Shown one piece after another: positions 1 to 8,311 of a stretch of 13,224 bases of DNA. A program made the translations under genes and the position numbers. The DNA is from JAAYVZ01 sp035403265 (lineage in GTDB: Bacteria; Acidobacteriota; Thermoanaerobaculia; Thermoanaerobaculales; Thermoanaerobaculaceae). The notes below the pieces were generated by a model, which did not search any database, was not told where the DNA came from, and saw nothing but the letters and a program-made list of their open reading frames with translations. The stretch's first letter is position 1. Each line of letters begins with the position of its first letter. Where the stretch lies: NCBI GenBank assembly GCA_035403265.1, contig DAONEV010000085.1, forward strand, positions 1-13,224, written 5' to 3'.

Positions 1-903
1 TGGATGCTGTTCGTGGTCTCGGTGGTGGCGCGCGTCGCGCTGGCTGTGTCCCCTGCAATTTCTCGTCCGCTCTCCCCACCAGTTCAGGCAATCCGCGCGG
101 CAGCCAAGCTGCAGAGCTTCAGCCTGCGTGGCGAGGCACTCCGAACAACAGTCCTCGCCGGCCTCCGTTCTGGCAACAGGGAGCTGAGCGGGGAGGTCAT
201 TGACTTCCTCAGGAGCAACAGCCGATGGATCGACATGGAAGCTCTGGAGCCGATCCTCCCGGAGCTTGAAGGGCCAGATCTGATGTTCCGCGAGATGCAA
301 CGGCTCGTCGATGACGCCAGACTTTGGCGGGCTCCAAGGGCGGAACGAATGAGGGTCTACACCACAGCGATCCTCGATGGCGAGGCCCCTTACGGCGGCG
401 GGGGAAGACTCATGCGGGTGACCGCCATGAAGGTTGCAGCGCGGGAAGGTCTGTCGGAGCTGCTGCCCGTGATAGAGGCGAACCTCGACAAGCTGAGACC
501 TGAACACCGTCTTGACGCCGACCTCGATGTGCTTCGGTGGGAAATGCGTCTGGGCGAAGGAGGGGAGGACAGGAACGAGGCGATCTCGCTCACCATCACA
601 CGCCTGCAGGAAATGGGCCGGGACGCAGTTGCGGAGCGCGGGCGCGAGTTCCCGGGCTTCCGACAGGCAGTTGCCGAGGCCGCGGGTTTCGCGTGCCGCA
701 AGAACCTCATTGTCGAAGGGCTGACGCCGACATGCATCGCCTTCCGGGACTTGTACCGGGCTGTCGAGGCGCAGTTGTCGCCGCGACGTCCCCCGGGTCA
801 AGCCACCAACGCTTCCGACCCGACGATGGCTCCGGTGGAGAGGTGGTTGGACGATTTCGGAGGTGCGGTTGGAGAGCCCTGGCGGGGATTTCCCCCACGG
901 TAG
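1..903 (+). CDS. Uncharacterised helical protein, possibly partial at 5' end
   Basis: I do not recognise this gene. The first ATG in the window is at 4 and gives 299 residues ending at TAG 901-903. The bases before it are in frame without a stop and no ribosome binding site is visible, so the true start may lie outside the window. Residues 1-20 (MLFVVSVVARVALAVSPAIS) are hydrophobic and could be a signal peptide or the end of a membrane segment. The rest reads as mainly amphipathic helices rich in Leu, Arg, Glu and Ala. The stretch around residues 138-162 (MRVTAMKVAAREGLSELLPVIEANL) resembles a HEAT-like helical pair, but I see no convincing repeat series. Two Cys (in FACRKN and PTCIAF) lie near residues 230-245. 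The C-terminal 40 residues are Pro/Gly-rich and probably disordered. It converges with the M6 protease gene, leaving 84 bases between them. The frame is likely real because of its length and protein-like composition, but the function is unknown. Confidence 0.6.
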   Translation, partial: WMLFVVSVVARVALAVSPAISRPLSPPVQAIRAAAKLQSFSLRGEALRTTVLAGLRSGNRELSGEVIDFLRSNSRWIDMEALEPILPELEGPDLMFREMQRLVDDARLWRAPRAERMRVYTTAILDGEAPYGGGGRLMRVTAMKVAAREGLSELLPVIEANLDKLRPEHRLDADLDVLRWEMRLGEGGEDRNEAISLTITRLQEMGRDAVAERGREFPGFRQAVAEAAGFACRKNLIVEGLTPTCIAFRDLYRAVEAQLSPRRPPGQATNASDPTMAPVERWLDDFGGAVGEPWRGFPPR

Positions 904-987
904 GGGAGGAGATAGCCGCCGGATTGGTACTCATCGCTGTCAGCCCGCACGCACCTCCATCAGAACAAACGGGGGATGCTCCCAGCC
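904..987. other. Convergent intergenic spacer
   Basis: This 84-base spacer separates two convergent stop codons: TAG of the upstream + strand gene and TGA (minus strand, 988-990) of the M6 protease. I see only a weak 4-bp GGGA/TCCC stem near 974-984. There is no T-tract and no convincing terminator. Confidence 0.5.
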
Positions 988-3362
988 TCACACGGGGGCG
1001 GGGCCGCCGGCAAACAGGTGGTTGATGAGTTGGAAGACATCCTGCACGTCGATGCTGTTGTCACCGTTGACGTCGGCTTGACCCACGGGGTTCGGGCCAC
1101 CGGCGAACAGGTAGTTGATCAGGAAGAAGACGTCCGATACGTCCACGTTGCCGTCGCCGTTGACGTCGCCGCGGAGCATCGCCCGAAACGTCGCTGTGAC
1201 AGCTCGTGGCTGATTCAAGGCGGTCACGCACGTAGCGACGCCCATGCAGTCGCCGGACCAGCCGCTGAAGGTCGAGCCGGTGGTCGCGGAGGCGGTGAGC
1301 GTGACNNNNNNNNNNNNNNNNNNNNNNNNNNNNNNNNNNNNNNNNNNNNNNNNNNNNNNNNNNNNNNNNNNNNNNNNNNNNNNNNNNNNNNNNNNNNNNN
1401 NNNNNCGCCGGACCAGCCGCTGAAGGTCGAGCCGGTGGTCGCGGAGGCGGTGAGCGTGACCACGGTGCCGTGGTCGAAGTCGGCGGCGCAGGTCTCGCCG
1501 CAGTCGATGCCGGCGGGATCGGAGGTGACACGGCCGGAGCCGGTGCCGGTCCTGCTCACGGACAATGTGGGGGTTCCGACGGCAAAGGTGGCCGTCACCA
1601 TGTGGGCTCCGGCAATCTCGACAGCGCACGTGCCGGAGCCGGAACAGGCGCCGCTCCACCCGACGAACTCCTGTCCAGCCGCAGGCGCCGCGTAAAGGGT
1701 TACCGTGGTGCCGTACTGGAACATCTTCGCGCAAGTGCTGCCGCAGTTGATGCCCGCGGGTGAAGAGGTGACGGTTCCGAGGCCTTGGCGGTCCACGATC
1801 ATGCCGTCAAGGGTGAAGGAGATGGTGGCGCCGGCCGCCGTGACTCCCGAGAGAGAAAGGCCTCCCGGGCTGCCGCTTTGCAGGAAGCCAGAAGGGTTGG
1901 TGCTGTTGTTGATCCTCGTGCGCCCCACATCGGCGGAGTAGTGGGCGGATCCCGGCGATCCGTTCACAGTGGGGGTCCCGTTGGGGCGATAGACGTAGAC
2001 CTCCTCGGGCGGACCGTCAGCGTTGCCTTCATAGCGGGAGTCGATCCGATAGACCAGAAGACCGGTTCCGGGTATCCCGCTCTCGAAGCCAGCGGCGGCC
2101 TTCTGCCTGTATTCGAGCACGTAGTACTGGTTGGCGTCGGTAGAGTTGACGCGGAAGACGTTCCCCGTGGGCGAGGTGAGGGGATTCAGGGTGTAGGTGC
2201 CAGGCGAGCTGATCACCGGGGCCGCCGGTAACCAGCCGCCATAGCGGATCTTCATGTGAGCGCCCATGTGCTGGGGGGGGCTGGTCGTGGAGTCCATGAT
2301 GTCCCACTTCCAGACCGGCTGAAGGTACTGATAGTCCGAGTCGTAGTGGTAGAGATCGGGCGCTCCCAGGGTGTGGAACATCTCGTGGGCGAGCACGCTC
2401 ACTTCGATCCAGCTCTGCAAGTTGAGGTTGTAATCCCACACTTGCTTGCCGTTGATTCTGACGTCATAGCTCCAGAGAACCCAGCGGTGGGGCCAGAGGA
2501 GCTCGGCCCAGCCGTCGGGGGCGCCCCGGACGATGAAGCACGCGTTGTCCACCAGGCCATCCTTGTTGGTGTCGAGATCCAGATCGGGTGGCACCTGCTT
2601 GGCGATGGCGTCGACCGCACTGCGCAGCAGGGTGTGCTCGCGGGTGCGCCTCTCGGTGCCATCGGGACCGCCCGCATAGCCAATGGGGTTGGTTGTGGCG
2701 TGGTACGGGCGGTAATAGTCCCGTGGCTGGCTGTCCTGATACGAGACCACCGTGGTGGAGGGCGGCGGGAAGAAATACGTGTCGATGGCGAGTGAGTCGT
2801 ACGCAACCGCTTGAAAGTAGCTCTTCATCGAGATGGCACCGGCGGATGTATTGTTGAAGCGTTCCTCATACGACGAAATCGCATCACCGAACTCCGTCTC
2901 ATCGGAAAATCTTATAAACACCACGAGGTTATTGAGTTGACTGAATGAGGAAGGAACCTCCCGTTGCACGCCGGGAGGGTCCGGGGACTCGTCCTGCCAG
3001 CGTCTCCGTTCCTGCAGCTCCCGGCTCCCCGGCATGATCCCCGGTGTCAGGCCAGCCTCGGCGGGGTCCTTTTCGCCCACCCTGAACGCCGTTGGGAGCA
3101 CGCGCCCATCCACTCGCTGTGCCCAGACCCACCAGCCCTCCTCGTCGAGGACCATGACGAAGCCGCGCTCGTCGTGGATCCAGCTATAGAACTCGTCGCC
3201 GCTGGCCAGTGCGCTGATGGCCTGGCCGTCCGGCTGTACGAGATGCTGGGGCACGTTCTCCAGGGGCGCTGCCGAGACGGATCGTTGCGAGACCGCCGCG
3301 AGAGCTGCCACACCCAAGAGAAAGAACGTCGTCCACGTCCGAGGTGAACGTCGATTCGTCAT
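988..3362 (-). CDS. Secreted M6 family metalloprotease with GWSG repeats and C-terminal dockerin (interrupted by assembly gap)
   Basis: Predicted exported zinc endopeptidase of the immune inhibitor A-like M6 family. Start ATG at 3362-3360 has AGGAGG six bases upstream (3369-3374). Residues 1-31 form a signal peptide (basic start, hydrophobic core, cleavage near SVSA). An M6-type propeptide follows (about 35-125, with QPDGQ and GDEFYSWIHDERGF). The catalytic domain carries HEMFHTLGAPD, with zinc ligands H326, H330 and D336 and catalytic E327, then the family-typical WDIMDS and YGGWLP segments (353-379). Two GWSG repeats resembling the divergent InlB B-repeat family lie at about 518-594 and 595-676, each with paired Cys (INCGSTC, IDCGETC). 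A dockerin ends the protein: DVNGDGNVDVSDV (681 on) and DVNGDNSIDVQDV (712 on), each followed by a LIN-LFAGGP helix. The 100-N gap falls in the second repeat and shifts the frame. Dropping the Ns and one 55-base flank copy gives one 739-residue protein. Extra repeat units could be missing. Proteolytic specificity cannot be read from the sequence. Confidence 0.9.
1251..1305 (-). repeat. 55-bp direct repeat, copy 1 (low-coordinate side of gap)
   Basis: Identical base for base to 1406-1460. On the minus strand it encodes VTLTASATTGSTFSGWSG in the frame that continues into the dockerin. It abuts the Ns directly. Probably the end of one contig rather than a biological duplication. Confidence 0.95.
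1306..1405. other. Assembly gap (100 Ns)
   Basis: Exactly 100 unknown bases, the usual placeholder for a scaffold gap of unestimated length. It lies inside the second GWSG repeat of the protease gene and is flanked on both sides by the same 55 bases. The true size may be zero or negative (overlapping contig ends), or may be one or more additional repeat units. Confidence 0.97.
1406..1460 (-). repeat. 55-bp direct repeat, copy 2 (high-coordinate side of gap)
   Basis: Identical to 1251-1305. On the minus strand it encodes the same 18 residues in the frame coming from the protease domain. The repeat stops exactly at the gap edge, as expected when two contig ends share one terminal k-mer of a de Bruijn assembly. 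Confidence 0.95.
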
Positions 3363-3368
3363 CCCCCT

Positions 3369-3374
3369 CCTCCT
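3369..3374 (-). promoter_or_regulatory. Ribosome binding site of the M6 protease
   Basis: Minus-strand AGGAGG, six bases before the ATG at 3362. A perfect Shine-Dalgarno that fixes the protease start. Confidence 0.8.
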
Positions 3375-3469
3375 TTCGCCAGCCCCGAGGGTGCCGGGCC
3401 CATCCAGACTCCTTGCGTCGCCTCGTCAGTCCCAGGGCCCAGGCTTGCCCGTGCACAGCATCCACACCT

Positions 3470-3484
3470 GACAGCCCGGCTGTC
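3470..3484. repeat. 15-base dyad (7-bp arms, 1-base centre) in protease leader
   Basis: GACAGCC-C-GGCTGTC, perfectly symmetrical. It sits about 40-50 bases downstream of the predicted -10 of the protease promoter and about 110 bases before the ATG. The one-base centre makes a hairpin unlikely, so if functional it is more likely a protein-binding operator. Chance occurrence in GC-rich DNA is possible. Confidence 0.3.
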
Positions 3485-3526
3485 GACGAGTGGGCGTCGC
3501 GAGCGGAAACCCATCACTGCCCAGGG

Positions 3527-3555
3527 ATTGTAGACCTCTCGGCAAGCACACCCAA
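3527..3555 (-). promoter_or_regulatory. Candidate sigma-70-type promoter for the M6 protease
   Basis: On the minus strand, TTGGGT (3555-3550), a 17-base spacer and TACAAT (3532-3527). The -10 matches the consensus at 5 of 6 positions and the -35 at the TTG core only. Transcription would begin near 3520, giving a leader of roughly 160 bases before the protease ATG. Such an AT-rich -10 is unusual in this GC-rich stretch. Confidence 0.4.
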
Positions 3556-3680
3556 GCTCGTGCGAGGGCGAGAGCCGGGCCGTGAAGGCCGCTCCTGCAG
3601 CCTCCACGACCAGGGAGCGCGCGGACCGCCTCGTCCCGTAACCCGACCCAGGGCATCGCGGTCCGGCGGTCGAGGGAGCT

Positions 3681-3717
3681 CTCCCCCGTCCTGCTTGCGG
3701 GTTCCAGGGTGGGGGAG
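3681..3717 (-). terminator. Candidate terminator hairpin after lhr
   Basis: Starting five bases beyond the lhr stop on the minus strand, arms CTCCCCC/GGGGGAG (7 bp), a 2x2 internal loop, then CCTG/CAGG (4 bp) close an 11-base loop. No T-tract follows, so it would be an atypical intrinsic terminator or a 3'-end stabilising hairpin. Confidence 0.35.
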
Positions 3718-3721
3718 GGGA

Positions 3722-6700
3722 TCAGTACCGGCGGAGGAGGCGCACCCCCGGCCCGTCGGTGACGACCTGGAAGAGGGCGGCGAGGGCGGGGCGGTAGGGG
3801 CTCCCCGCAGCCGGCTCGCCGTTGATGGTCTCGACGGTGATCGCCCGCAGCGGGCGCACCTGGCGGCCGAGGGAGAGCTTGAGGGCTGCGAGGTAGTCCC
3901 GCAGCCGGGGGTGGTCGGGCTCGACGTGCACGGTCAGCGCCGCGCCCCGGCGCTCGACGGTCAGGACCAGGCGCGTGCCGTGCCACACGGTCTGATTGCC
4001 GGGAACCCGCCGGGGGAGCGGGGGCAGGCCCTCGAGCCCGAGCCCGCACGGCGAGGCCGGGTCCAGGGCGCCCAGGGCGACGACGCGGTCCTCGGCGATG
4101 CCGCGCTCCAGGCGGCGCACCGCCATCGGCGTGGCGAGCTGCAGCCCGGGGATCCCCTCGAAGAGCTGCCCGCCGACGATCTCGCCGCCCAGCTCCATGA
4201 GCCTGAGGGTGCGGGCGAGGCGCGACCACGCGAAGTCCGGCAGCTCCCGCGCCAGCAGCTCCCGGAAGACGACGCCGTACCGCTGCAGCACGAGGCGGGC
4301 GCGCTCACGCAACAGCTCCTCCTCGGCCAGGGGGTCGTCCTCGGCCGCTGGCGGCGGTGTCGGGTACCAGCTCCCGGCGAACGGTCGCGTGCCCTGCCAC
4401 TGGGCGAAGCGCAGGCGCCGGCGCGGCGGGCCGCCGGGGTCGGTGCGCTCGGGAGAGGCGGGCTTGAAGTCCGACTCGATGCCGCGCCGTACCGCGGCGA
4501 AGCCGTCGTTGGCCACCAGGCCGGCCCAGGCGAGGCGCCACAGCACACGCGTCAGCTCCGCGGACCCGAGGCCGGAGTGGGCGGCCAAGTCAGCCAGGGT
4601 GAAGCGACCGGCGGCGTGGGGGAAGAGACGGTGCATCTCCTCCAACGTGGTGGCCAGCTCGGGCTTGTCGGTGGCCGGCAGCACGAGCTCGCGGTCGGCC
4701 GGCAGCAGGAAGACCAGCCGCTCGCTGCCGCACCCGGCCCACTGCAGCTCCGTCTCGGCGAAGAGCGCATCGAGCCAGGCGGGCTGGTAGCCGTCCAGGC
4801 GCGCCGGCAGGATCTCCTCCTCCCAGGCGGCGGCGGGCGCCGGGTATCCCCAGAGCCGCTCCAGCGCCTGCCGCAGGCCGTCGACGCCGGGCGGGGTCGA
4901 TCCAATTCCCTGCCAGTCGGCGAGGAACGCCGGGAGCGCCGCCAGGGGCAGCGGCTCGATTTGGGGGCGCGCCGCGGCGCGCTGGAGGCGGAGCAGGCGC
5001 TCGAGGTTGCCGGCGTCACAGACCTCCACGCCGTCGTGGCCGGCGGTGAGCTGGTCGAGGATCATGTCGCCGGCGTCGCGCAGGCTCTCGAGGGCGGGCA
5101 GGAGCCGCTCGTCGTCGAACCCGAGGGTGGCGGCGAGGGTGTCCACCGGCACGGGGCCGTGGGAGCGCAGGAGATCGGCGAGCAGGGCCTCGAGCGTCTC
5201 GTTGCCGTCGGGCTCGTGGTCGAGCAACCCATGCAGTGCCGCGAGCGCCGTGTCCGGGGCGGGCGATGCCAGGTCCGGCGCTTGCAGCTCCAGGTCGCCG
5301 GTGCCCAGGCCAAGCGCGCGCAGCACCCGAGGCAGCTCCTGGACGGCCGCCACGATGCCCTCCGGCGCGCCGCTCCAGCGCACGCCGAGCAGGCGCCCCT
5401 CCAGCTCAGCCAGCAGCTCCTCGGCGGGCCGGCCGGTGTCGCGGGTCACGGCGTCCCGCAGCTCCCGCCACGCCGCGGGGGCGAGCAGCACGCGCTCCTC
5501 CACGAGGTCGTGCAGCTCCGCTGCGGTGCGCGGGGCGTAGCCCGGGAAGACCCGCTGCAGCTTGCGGCGGAAGGTGTCGACGAGGCCGGGCGCGAGGCGG
5601 GGGCGCAGGTGGGACGCCCCCAGCAGCTCGGCCAGCAGATCGCGGCGTGCCCGCGAGCCGCCCTCGGCGGCCGCGGCGTCGTCCTCGTACATGAGCTGGT
5701 TGGTGCGCCGCCACAGCACCTGGGAGGCGAAGGGCGAGGGGTGGTCGGTACGCGCCTCGCGCACGGCGATCAGCCCGTCTCCGAGCTCGCCGAGCAGCCG
5801 GCGCAGCGCCTGGAGGTCCATGTCGTCCTCGAGGCAGCTCCGCCACGCCTCAAGAACGATCGGGAAGTCGGCGTGCTGGCGAACCGCGGTCAGCAGCTCC
5901 TTGGCGCGCTGGCGGGTCAGCCAGAGCGGCGTGCGGCGCCCGAAACCCGAGCGCGGCAGCAGCAGGGCGGTGCCGGCCGCGGCGCGGAAGCGGGCGCCGA
6001 AGAAGCCGGTGTCCTCGAGCCGCGCGCGCAGCAGCTCTTCCAGCGCCTCGGGCCGCACCAGGCCCAGCAGCTCCTCACCGTCCACCTCGCCCGGCGGGGA
6101 GAGGATCAGACAGTCGTCGTCGTGGACAACCTCGAGCTGGCCACCGTGGCGCTCGGCCCACGCCGCCTGCAGCGCCAGGGCGAACGGCCGGTTGACCTTG
6201 CCGCCCCACAGGGTGTGCACGACCACCTGCCCGGCGGGTCCGGGGTGTTGGGGATCGGCGACGTGCTCGACGACCACCCGGTGGCGGTGCGGGAGCGTGC
6301 CGGTGGCCGCTTGCTGGCCGAGCAGTACCCGCTGCAGCGCCCGTGCCGCGCCGGGGGTAAGGAAAAGCTCGCCCGCCAGGCGATCGGGGAGGTCGGCGTC
6401 GCCCAGGCGCGGCTCCACCTCCTCGAGGAATGCCGCGACCTTCTCGGCGCGCTCGAACGGGCGGTCGCGCTCGTCGGCGCGCCAGAACGGAGCCAGGCCG
6501 GCCGGCCCCGAGGCCGGGCGCACCAGCACGTCGGCGTCGGTGATCTGGGCGATGCGGTAGGTGCGCACCCCGAAGCAGAACGAGTCGCCCACCGAGCGCT
6601 CCCAGACGAACTCCTCGTCGAGCTCACCGAGCAGCGCCCGGGTGTCCGCGAGGCGCAGGCGGAAGTAGCCGCGGTCGGGGATCGTGCCGCCGGCCGCGAA

Positions 6701-8206
6701 GACGCGCCGCGCCGCCCCGGGCCGCCCGCGCACCGTGCCGGCGACACGGTCCACGCTCACCACCGGGTCCAGCTCGCGGATGCGCGCCGCGGCGAAGCGC
6801 CCGGCCAGCATGTCGAGCACGAGGTCGAAGTGCTGGCGCGGCAGGTGGTGGAACGGGTAGGCGCGGCGCAGGGTGGCGAAAAGCTCGTCCGCCGGCCAGC
6901 TTTCCGAGGCGACGGCCGAGACCATGACCTGGGCGAGCACGTCGAGCGCTCCCGTCACCGGCCGGAGAGGCTCGATTTCTCCGGCTGCGACCGCTTTGGC
7001 GACCACCGCCGCGTCCAGGAGGTCGCGCGCGAACAGCGGCAGGAAGCGCGCCCGCGCCATGCCGCCCACCGTGTGACCGGCGCGCCCGATGCGTTGCGCC
7101 GCCGAGGCCAGGGAGTGGGGTGTCTGCACGAGCACCACCTCGTCGAGCGCGCCGACGTCGATGCCCAGCTCAAGAGACGAGGTGGCGACGATGCCCTTGA
7201 GCTGGCCACCCTTGAGCCGCTCCTCCACGACCTGGCGGATCTCCCGCGCCAGCGAGCCGTGGTGGGAGTAGACGAGCTCGCCGCCGGCTGCGTCGTTGAG
7301 GAAGCGGGTGAGCTTCTCGACCACCCGGCGCGAGTTGCCGAACACCAGCGTCGAGCGATTGGCGCGCACCCGGCACAGCACCTCGTCCACGAGCGCCGGC
7401 CAGCGCTCGCTCGCCTCCTCGTCGGCGACCTCGTCCGCTACGGCGGCGGGATAGCTGACCTTGAGGTCATAGCGCTTGGCCTCGCCGCTCTGCAGCACCC
7501 GCACCGGGCGCGGCTGCAGCACGCCGAGGGGGTCGTCGCCGAGTGGCAGCGCCCCGCCCACCCAGCGCGCCACCTCGTCGAGGGGCCGCACGGTGGCCGA
7601 GAGCGCCACCCGCTGCACCTCCCCGGCCAGGCGCACGAGTCGCTCGACCGCCGAAATCAGGTGCACGCCGCGTTTGGACTCCACCACGGCGTGCACCTCG
7701 TCGAGGATCAGGCACTGGACGCTTGCCAAGACGGCCCGCCCGCCCGCCGAGGTGAGGAGGATGTTGAGGCTCTCCGGGGTGGTGATGAGGATCTCCGGCG
7801 GGCGGCGGGTCATGCGCCGCCGTTCCTCCACCGGGGTGTCCCCGGAGCGGGTGAGCACCCGCACTGCCGGCGCCGCCACCCCCGCCGCCTCGAAGCGCTC
7901 GCCCAGCTCGGCGAGGGGGCCCAGAAGGTTCCGCCGCACGTCGGTGTTGAGAGCGCGCAGCGGCGAGACGTAGAGCACCCGCGTCGCCTCGCCGGGCCAC
8001 GCCCCGGTGAGAAGGCGGTCGACGGCCCACAGGAACGCCGCCAGCGTCTTGCCCGAGCCGGTGGGGGCGGCGAGCAGGATGTGCTCCCCGGCGGCGATCG
8101 CCGGCCACGCCAGACGCTGCGCCTCGGTTGGCTCACCCAGGCGCTCGGCGAACCACTGCCGGGTGATCGGGTGGAAGAGCCGCAGCGCGTCGCCGATGCC
8201 GTCCAT
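3722..8206 (-). CDS. lhr: Lhr-type superfamily 2 DNA helicase, long form
   Basis: ATP-dependent helicase of the Lhr family, 3'-5' DNA (and RNA-DNA) unwinding enzymes linked to DNA repair; cytoplasmic. From ATG 8206 it is 1494 residues, close to E. coli Lhr (1538). RecA-like domain 1 carries the Q-motif region PTEAQ (26-30), Walker A APTGSGKT (47-54), TTPESL (142-147), DEVH (169-172) and SAT (203-205). Domain 2 carries SHHGSLAREIR (314 on), SSLELGID (343-350) and QRIGRAGH (371-378). The remaining roughly 1100 residues match the family's winged-helix core and long C-terminal extension (for example RYGVVFRELL followed by LRLMELGGEIVGGQLFEG). All helicase motifs look intact. I chose the ATG because the family begins a few residues before LFHPITRQWF, and because the upstream in-frame TTG (8245) coincides with a -35-like element. 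There is no strong Shine-Dalgarno. It is divergent from the cyclase gene, with no obvious functional link. Confidence 0.95.
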   Translation of the reverse strand: MDGIGDALRLFHPITRQWFAERLGEPTEAQRLAWPAIAAGEHILLAAPTGSGKTLAAFLWAVDRLLTGAWPGEATRVLYVSPLRALNTDVRRNLLGPLAELGERFEAAGVAAPAVRVLTRSGDTPVEERRRMTRRPPEILITTPESLNILLTSAGGRAVLASVQCLILDEVHAVVESKRGVHLISAVERLVRLAGEVQRVALSATVRPLDEVARWVGGALPLGDDPLGVLQPRPVRVLQSGEAKRYDLKVSYPAAVADEVADEEASERWPALVDEVLCRVRANRSTLVFGNSRRVVEKLTRFLNDAAGGELVYSHHGSLAREIRQVVEERLKGGQLKGIVATSSLELGIDVGALDEVVLVQTPHSLASAAQRIGRAGHTVGGMARARFLPLFARDLLDAAVVAKAVAAGEIEPLRPVTGALDVLAQVMVSAVASESWPADELFATLRRAYPFHHLPRQHFDLVLDMLAGRFAAARIRELDPVVSVDRVAGTVRGRPGAARRVFAAGGTIPDRGYFRLRLADTRALLGELDEEFVWERSVGDSFCFGVRTYRIAQITDADVLVRPASGPAGLAPFWRADERDRPFERAEKVAAFLEEVEPRLGDADLPDRLAGELFLTPGAARALQRVLLGQQAATGTLPHRHRVVVEHVADPQHPGPAGQVVVHTLWGGKVNRPFALALQAAWAERHGGQLEVVHDDDCLILSPPGEVDGEELLGLVRPEALEELLRARLEDTGFFGARFRAAAGTALLLPRSGFGRRTPLWLTRQRAKELLTAVRQHADFPIVLEAWRSCLEDDMDLQALRRLLGELGDGLIAVREARTDHPSPFASQVLWRRTNQLMYEDDAAAAEGGSRARRDLLAELLGASHLRPRLAPGLVDTFRRKLQRVFPGYAPRTAAELHDLVEERVLLAPAAWRELRDAVTRDTGRPAEELLAELEGRLLGVRWSGAPEGIVAAVQELPRVLRALGLGTGDLELQAPDLASPAPDTALAALHGLLDHEPDGNETLEALLADLLRSHGPVPVDTLAATLGFDDERLLPALESLRDAGDMILDQLTAGHDGVEVCDAGNLERLLRLQRAAARPQIEPLPLAALPAFLADWQGIGSTPPGVDGLRQALERLWGYPAPAAAWEEEILPARLDGYQPAWLDALFAETELQWAGCGSERLVFLLPADRELVLPATDKPELATTLEEMHRLFPHAAGRFTLADLAAHSGLGSAELTRVLWRLAWAGLVANDGFAAVRRGIESDFKPASPERTDPGGPPRRRLRFAQWQGTRPFAGSWYPTPPPAAEDDPLAEEELLRERARLVLQRYGVVFRELLARELPDFAWSRLARTLRLMELGGEIVGGQLFEGIPGLQLATPMAVRRLERGIAEDRVVALGALDPASPCGLGLEGLPPLPRRVPGNQTVWHGTRLVLTVERRGAALTVHVEPDHPRLRDYLAALKLSLGRQVRPLRAITVETINGEPAAGSPYRPALAALFQVVTDGPGVRLLRRY

Positions 8207-8216
8207 GCTGCCGCCC

Positions 8217-8245
8217 AGGGTAGAAGCGGCCGGCGGGCCGGTCAA
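8217..8245 (-). promoter_or_regulatory. Candidate lhr promoter
   Basis: On the minus strand, TTGACC (8245-8240, 5 of 6 to the -35 consensus), a 17-base spacer and TACCCT (8222-8217, 3 of 6 to the -10). The -10 ends ten bases before the lhr ATG, implying a very short or absent leader. This agrees with the lack of a Shine-Dalgarno and argues against the TTG being a start codon. Confidence 0.3.
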
Positions 8246-8292
8246 ACTCCCGGGTGGAGCTGTGGTCAGGAAGATGGCAGACAGGAGTGCCT

Positions 8293-8306
8293 GCCTCCCG
8301 GGAGGC
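8293..8306. repeat. Perfect 14-bp palindrome 1, divergent intergenic region
   Basis: GCCTCCCGGGAGGC, symmetrical with no central spacer. It lies five bases upstream of the -35-like element of the cyclase gene, a position suited to a regulator-binding site. The sequence is GC-only apart from two bases, so chance is a real alternative. Confidence 0.35.
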
Positions 8307-8311
8307 TGGGG

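Larger units (their letters stand above)
3363..3721. other. 359-base non-coding region between lhr and the protease gene
   Basis: Both flanking genes are on the minus strand (lhr upstream, protease downstream). The region holds, in minus-strand order, a GC-rich hairpin just after the lhr stop, a candidate promoter, a 15-base dyad in the presumed leader, and the strong Shine-Dalgarno of the protease. I see no credible small gene here. The spacing and the promoter candidate suggest the protease is transcribed separately from lhr. Confidence 0.6.

Noticed and set aside
976..1695. A 239-codon + strand frame over the dockerin and gap
   Set aside because: Antisense to the dockerin and GWSG repeats, bridged by Ns, with no protein-like features.
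988..1734. A separate short dockerin gene distinct from the protease
   Set aside because: The frame difference is produced by the 100-N placeholder plus a duplicated 55-base contig end. Collapsing them fuses the two frames into one gene. Its N-terminal part (high-coordinate side) is an Arg/His-rich out-of-frame reading of the protease repeats.
8207..8245. Upstream TTG start for lhr adding 13 residues
   Set aside because: The extra residues (TGPPAASTLGGS) are not family-like, the SD-like GGGAG is too close to the TTG, and the TTG is part of a better TTGACC -35-like element.
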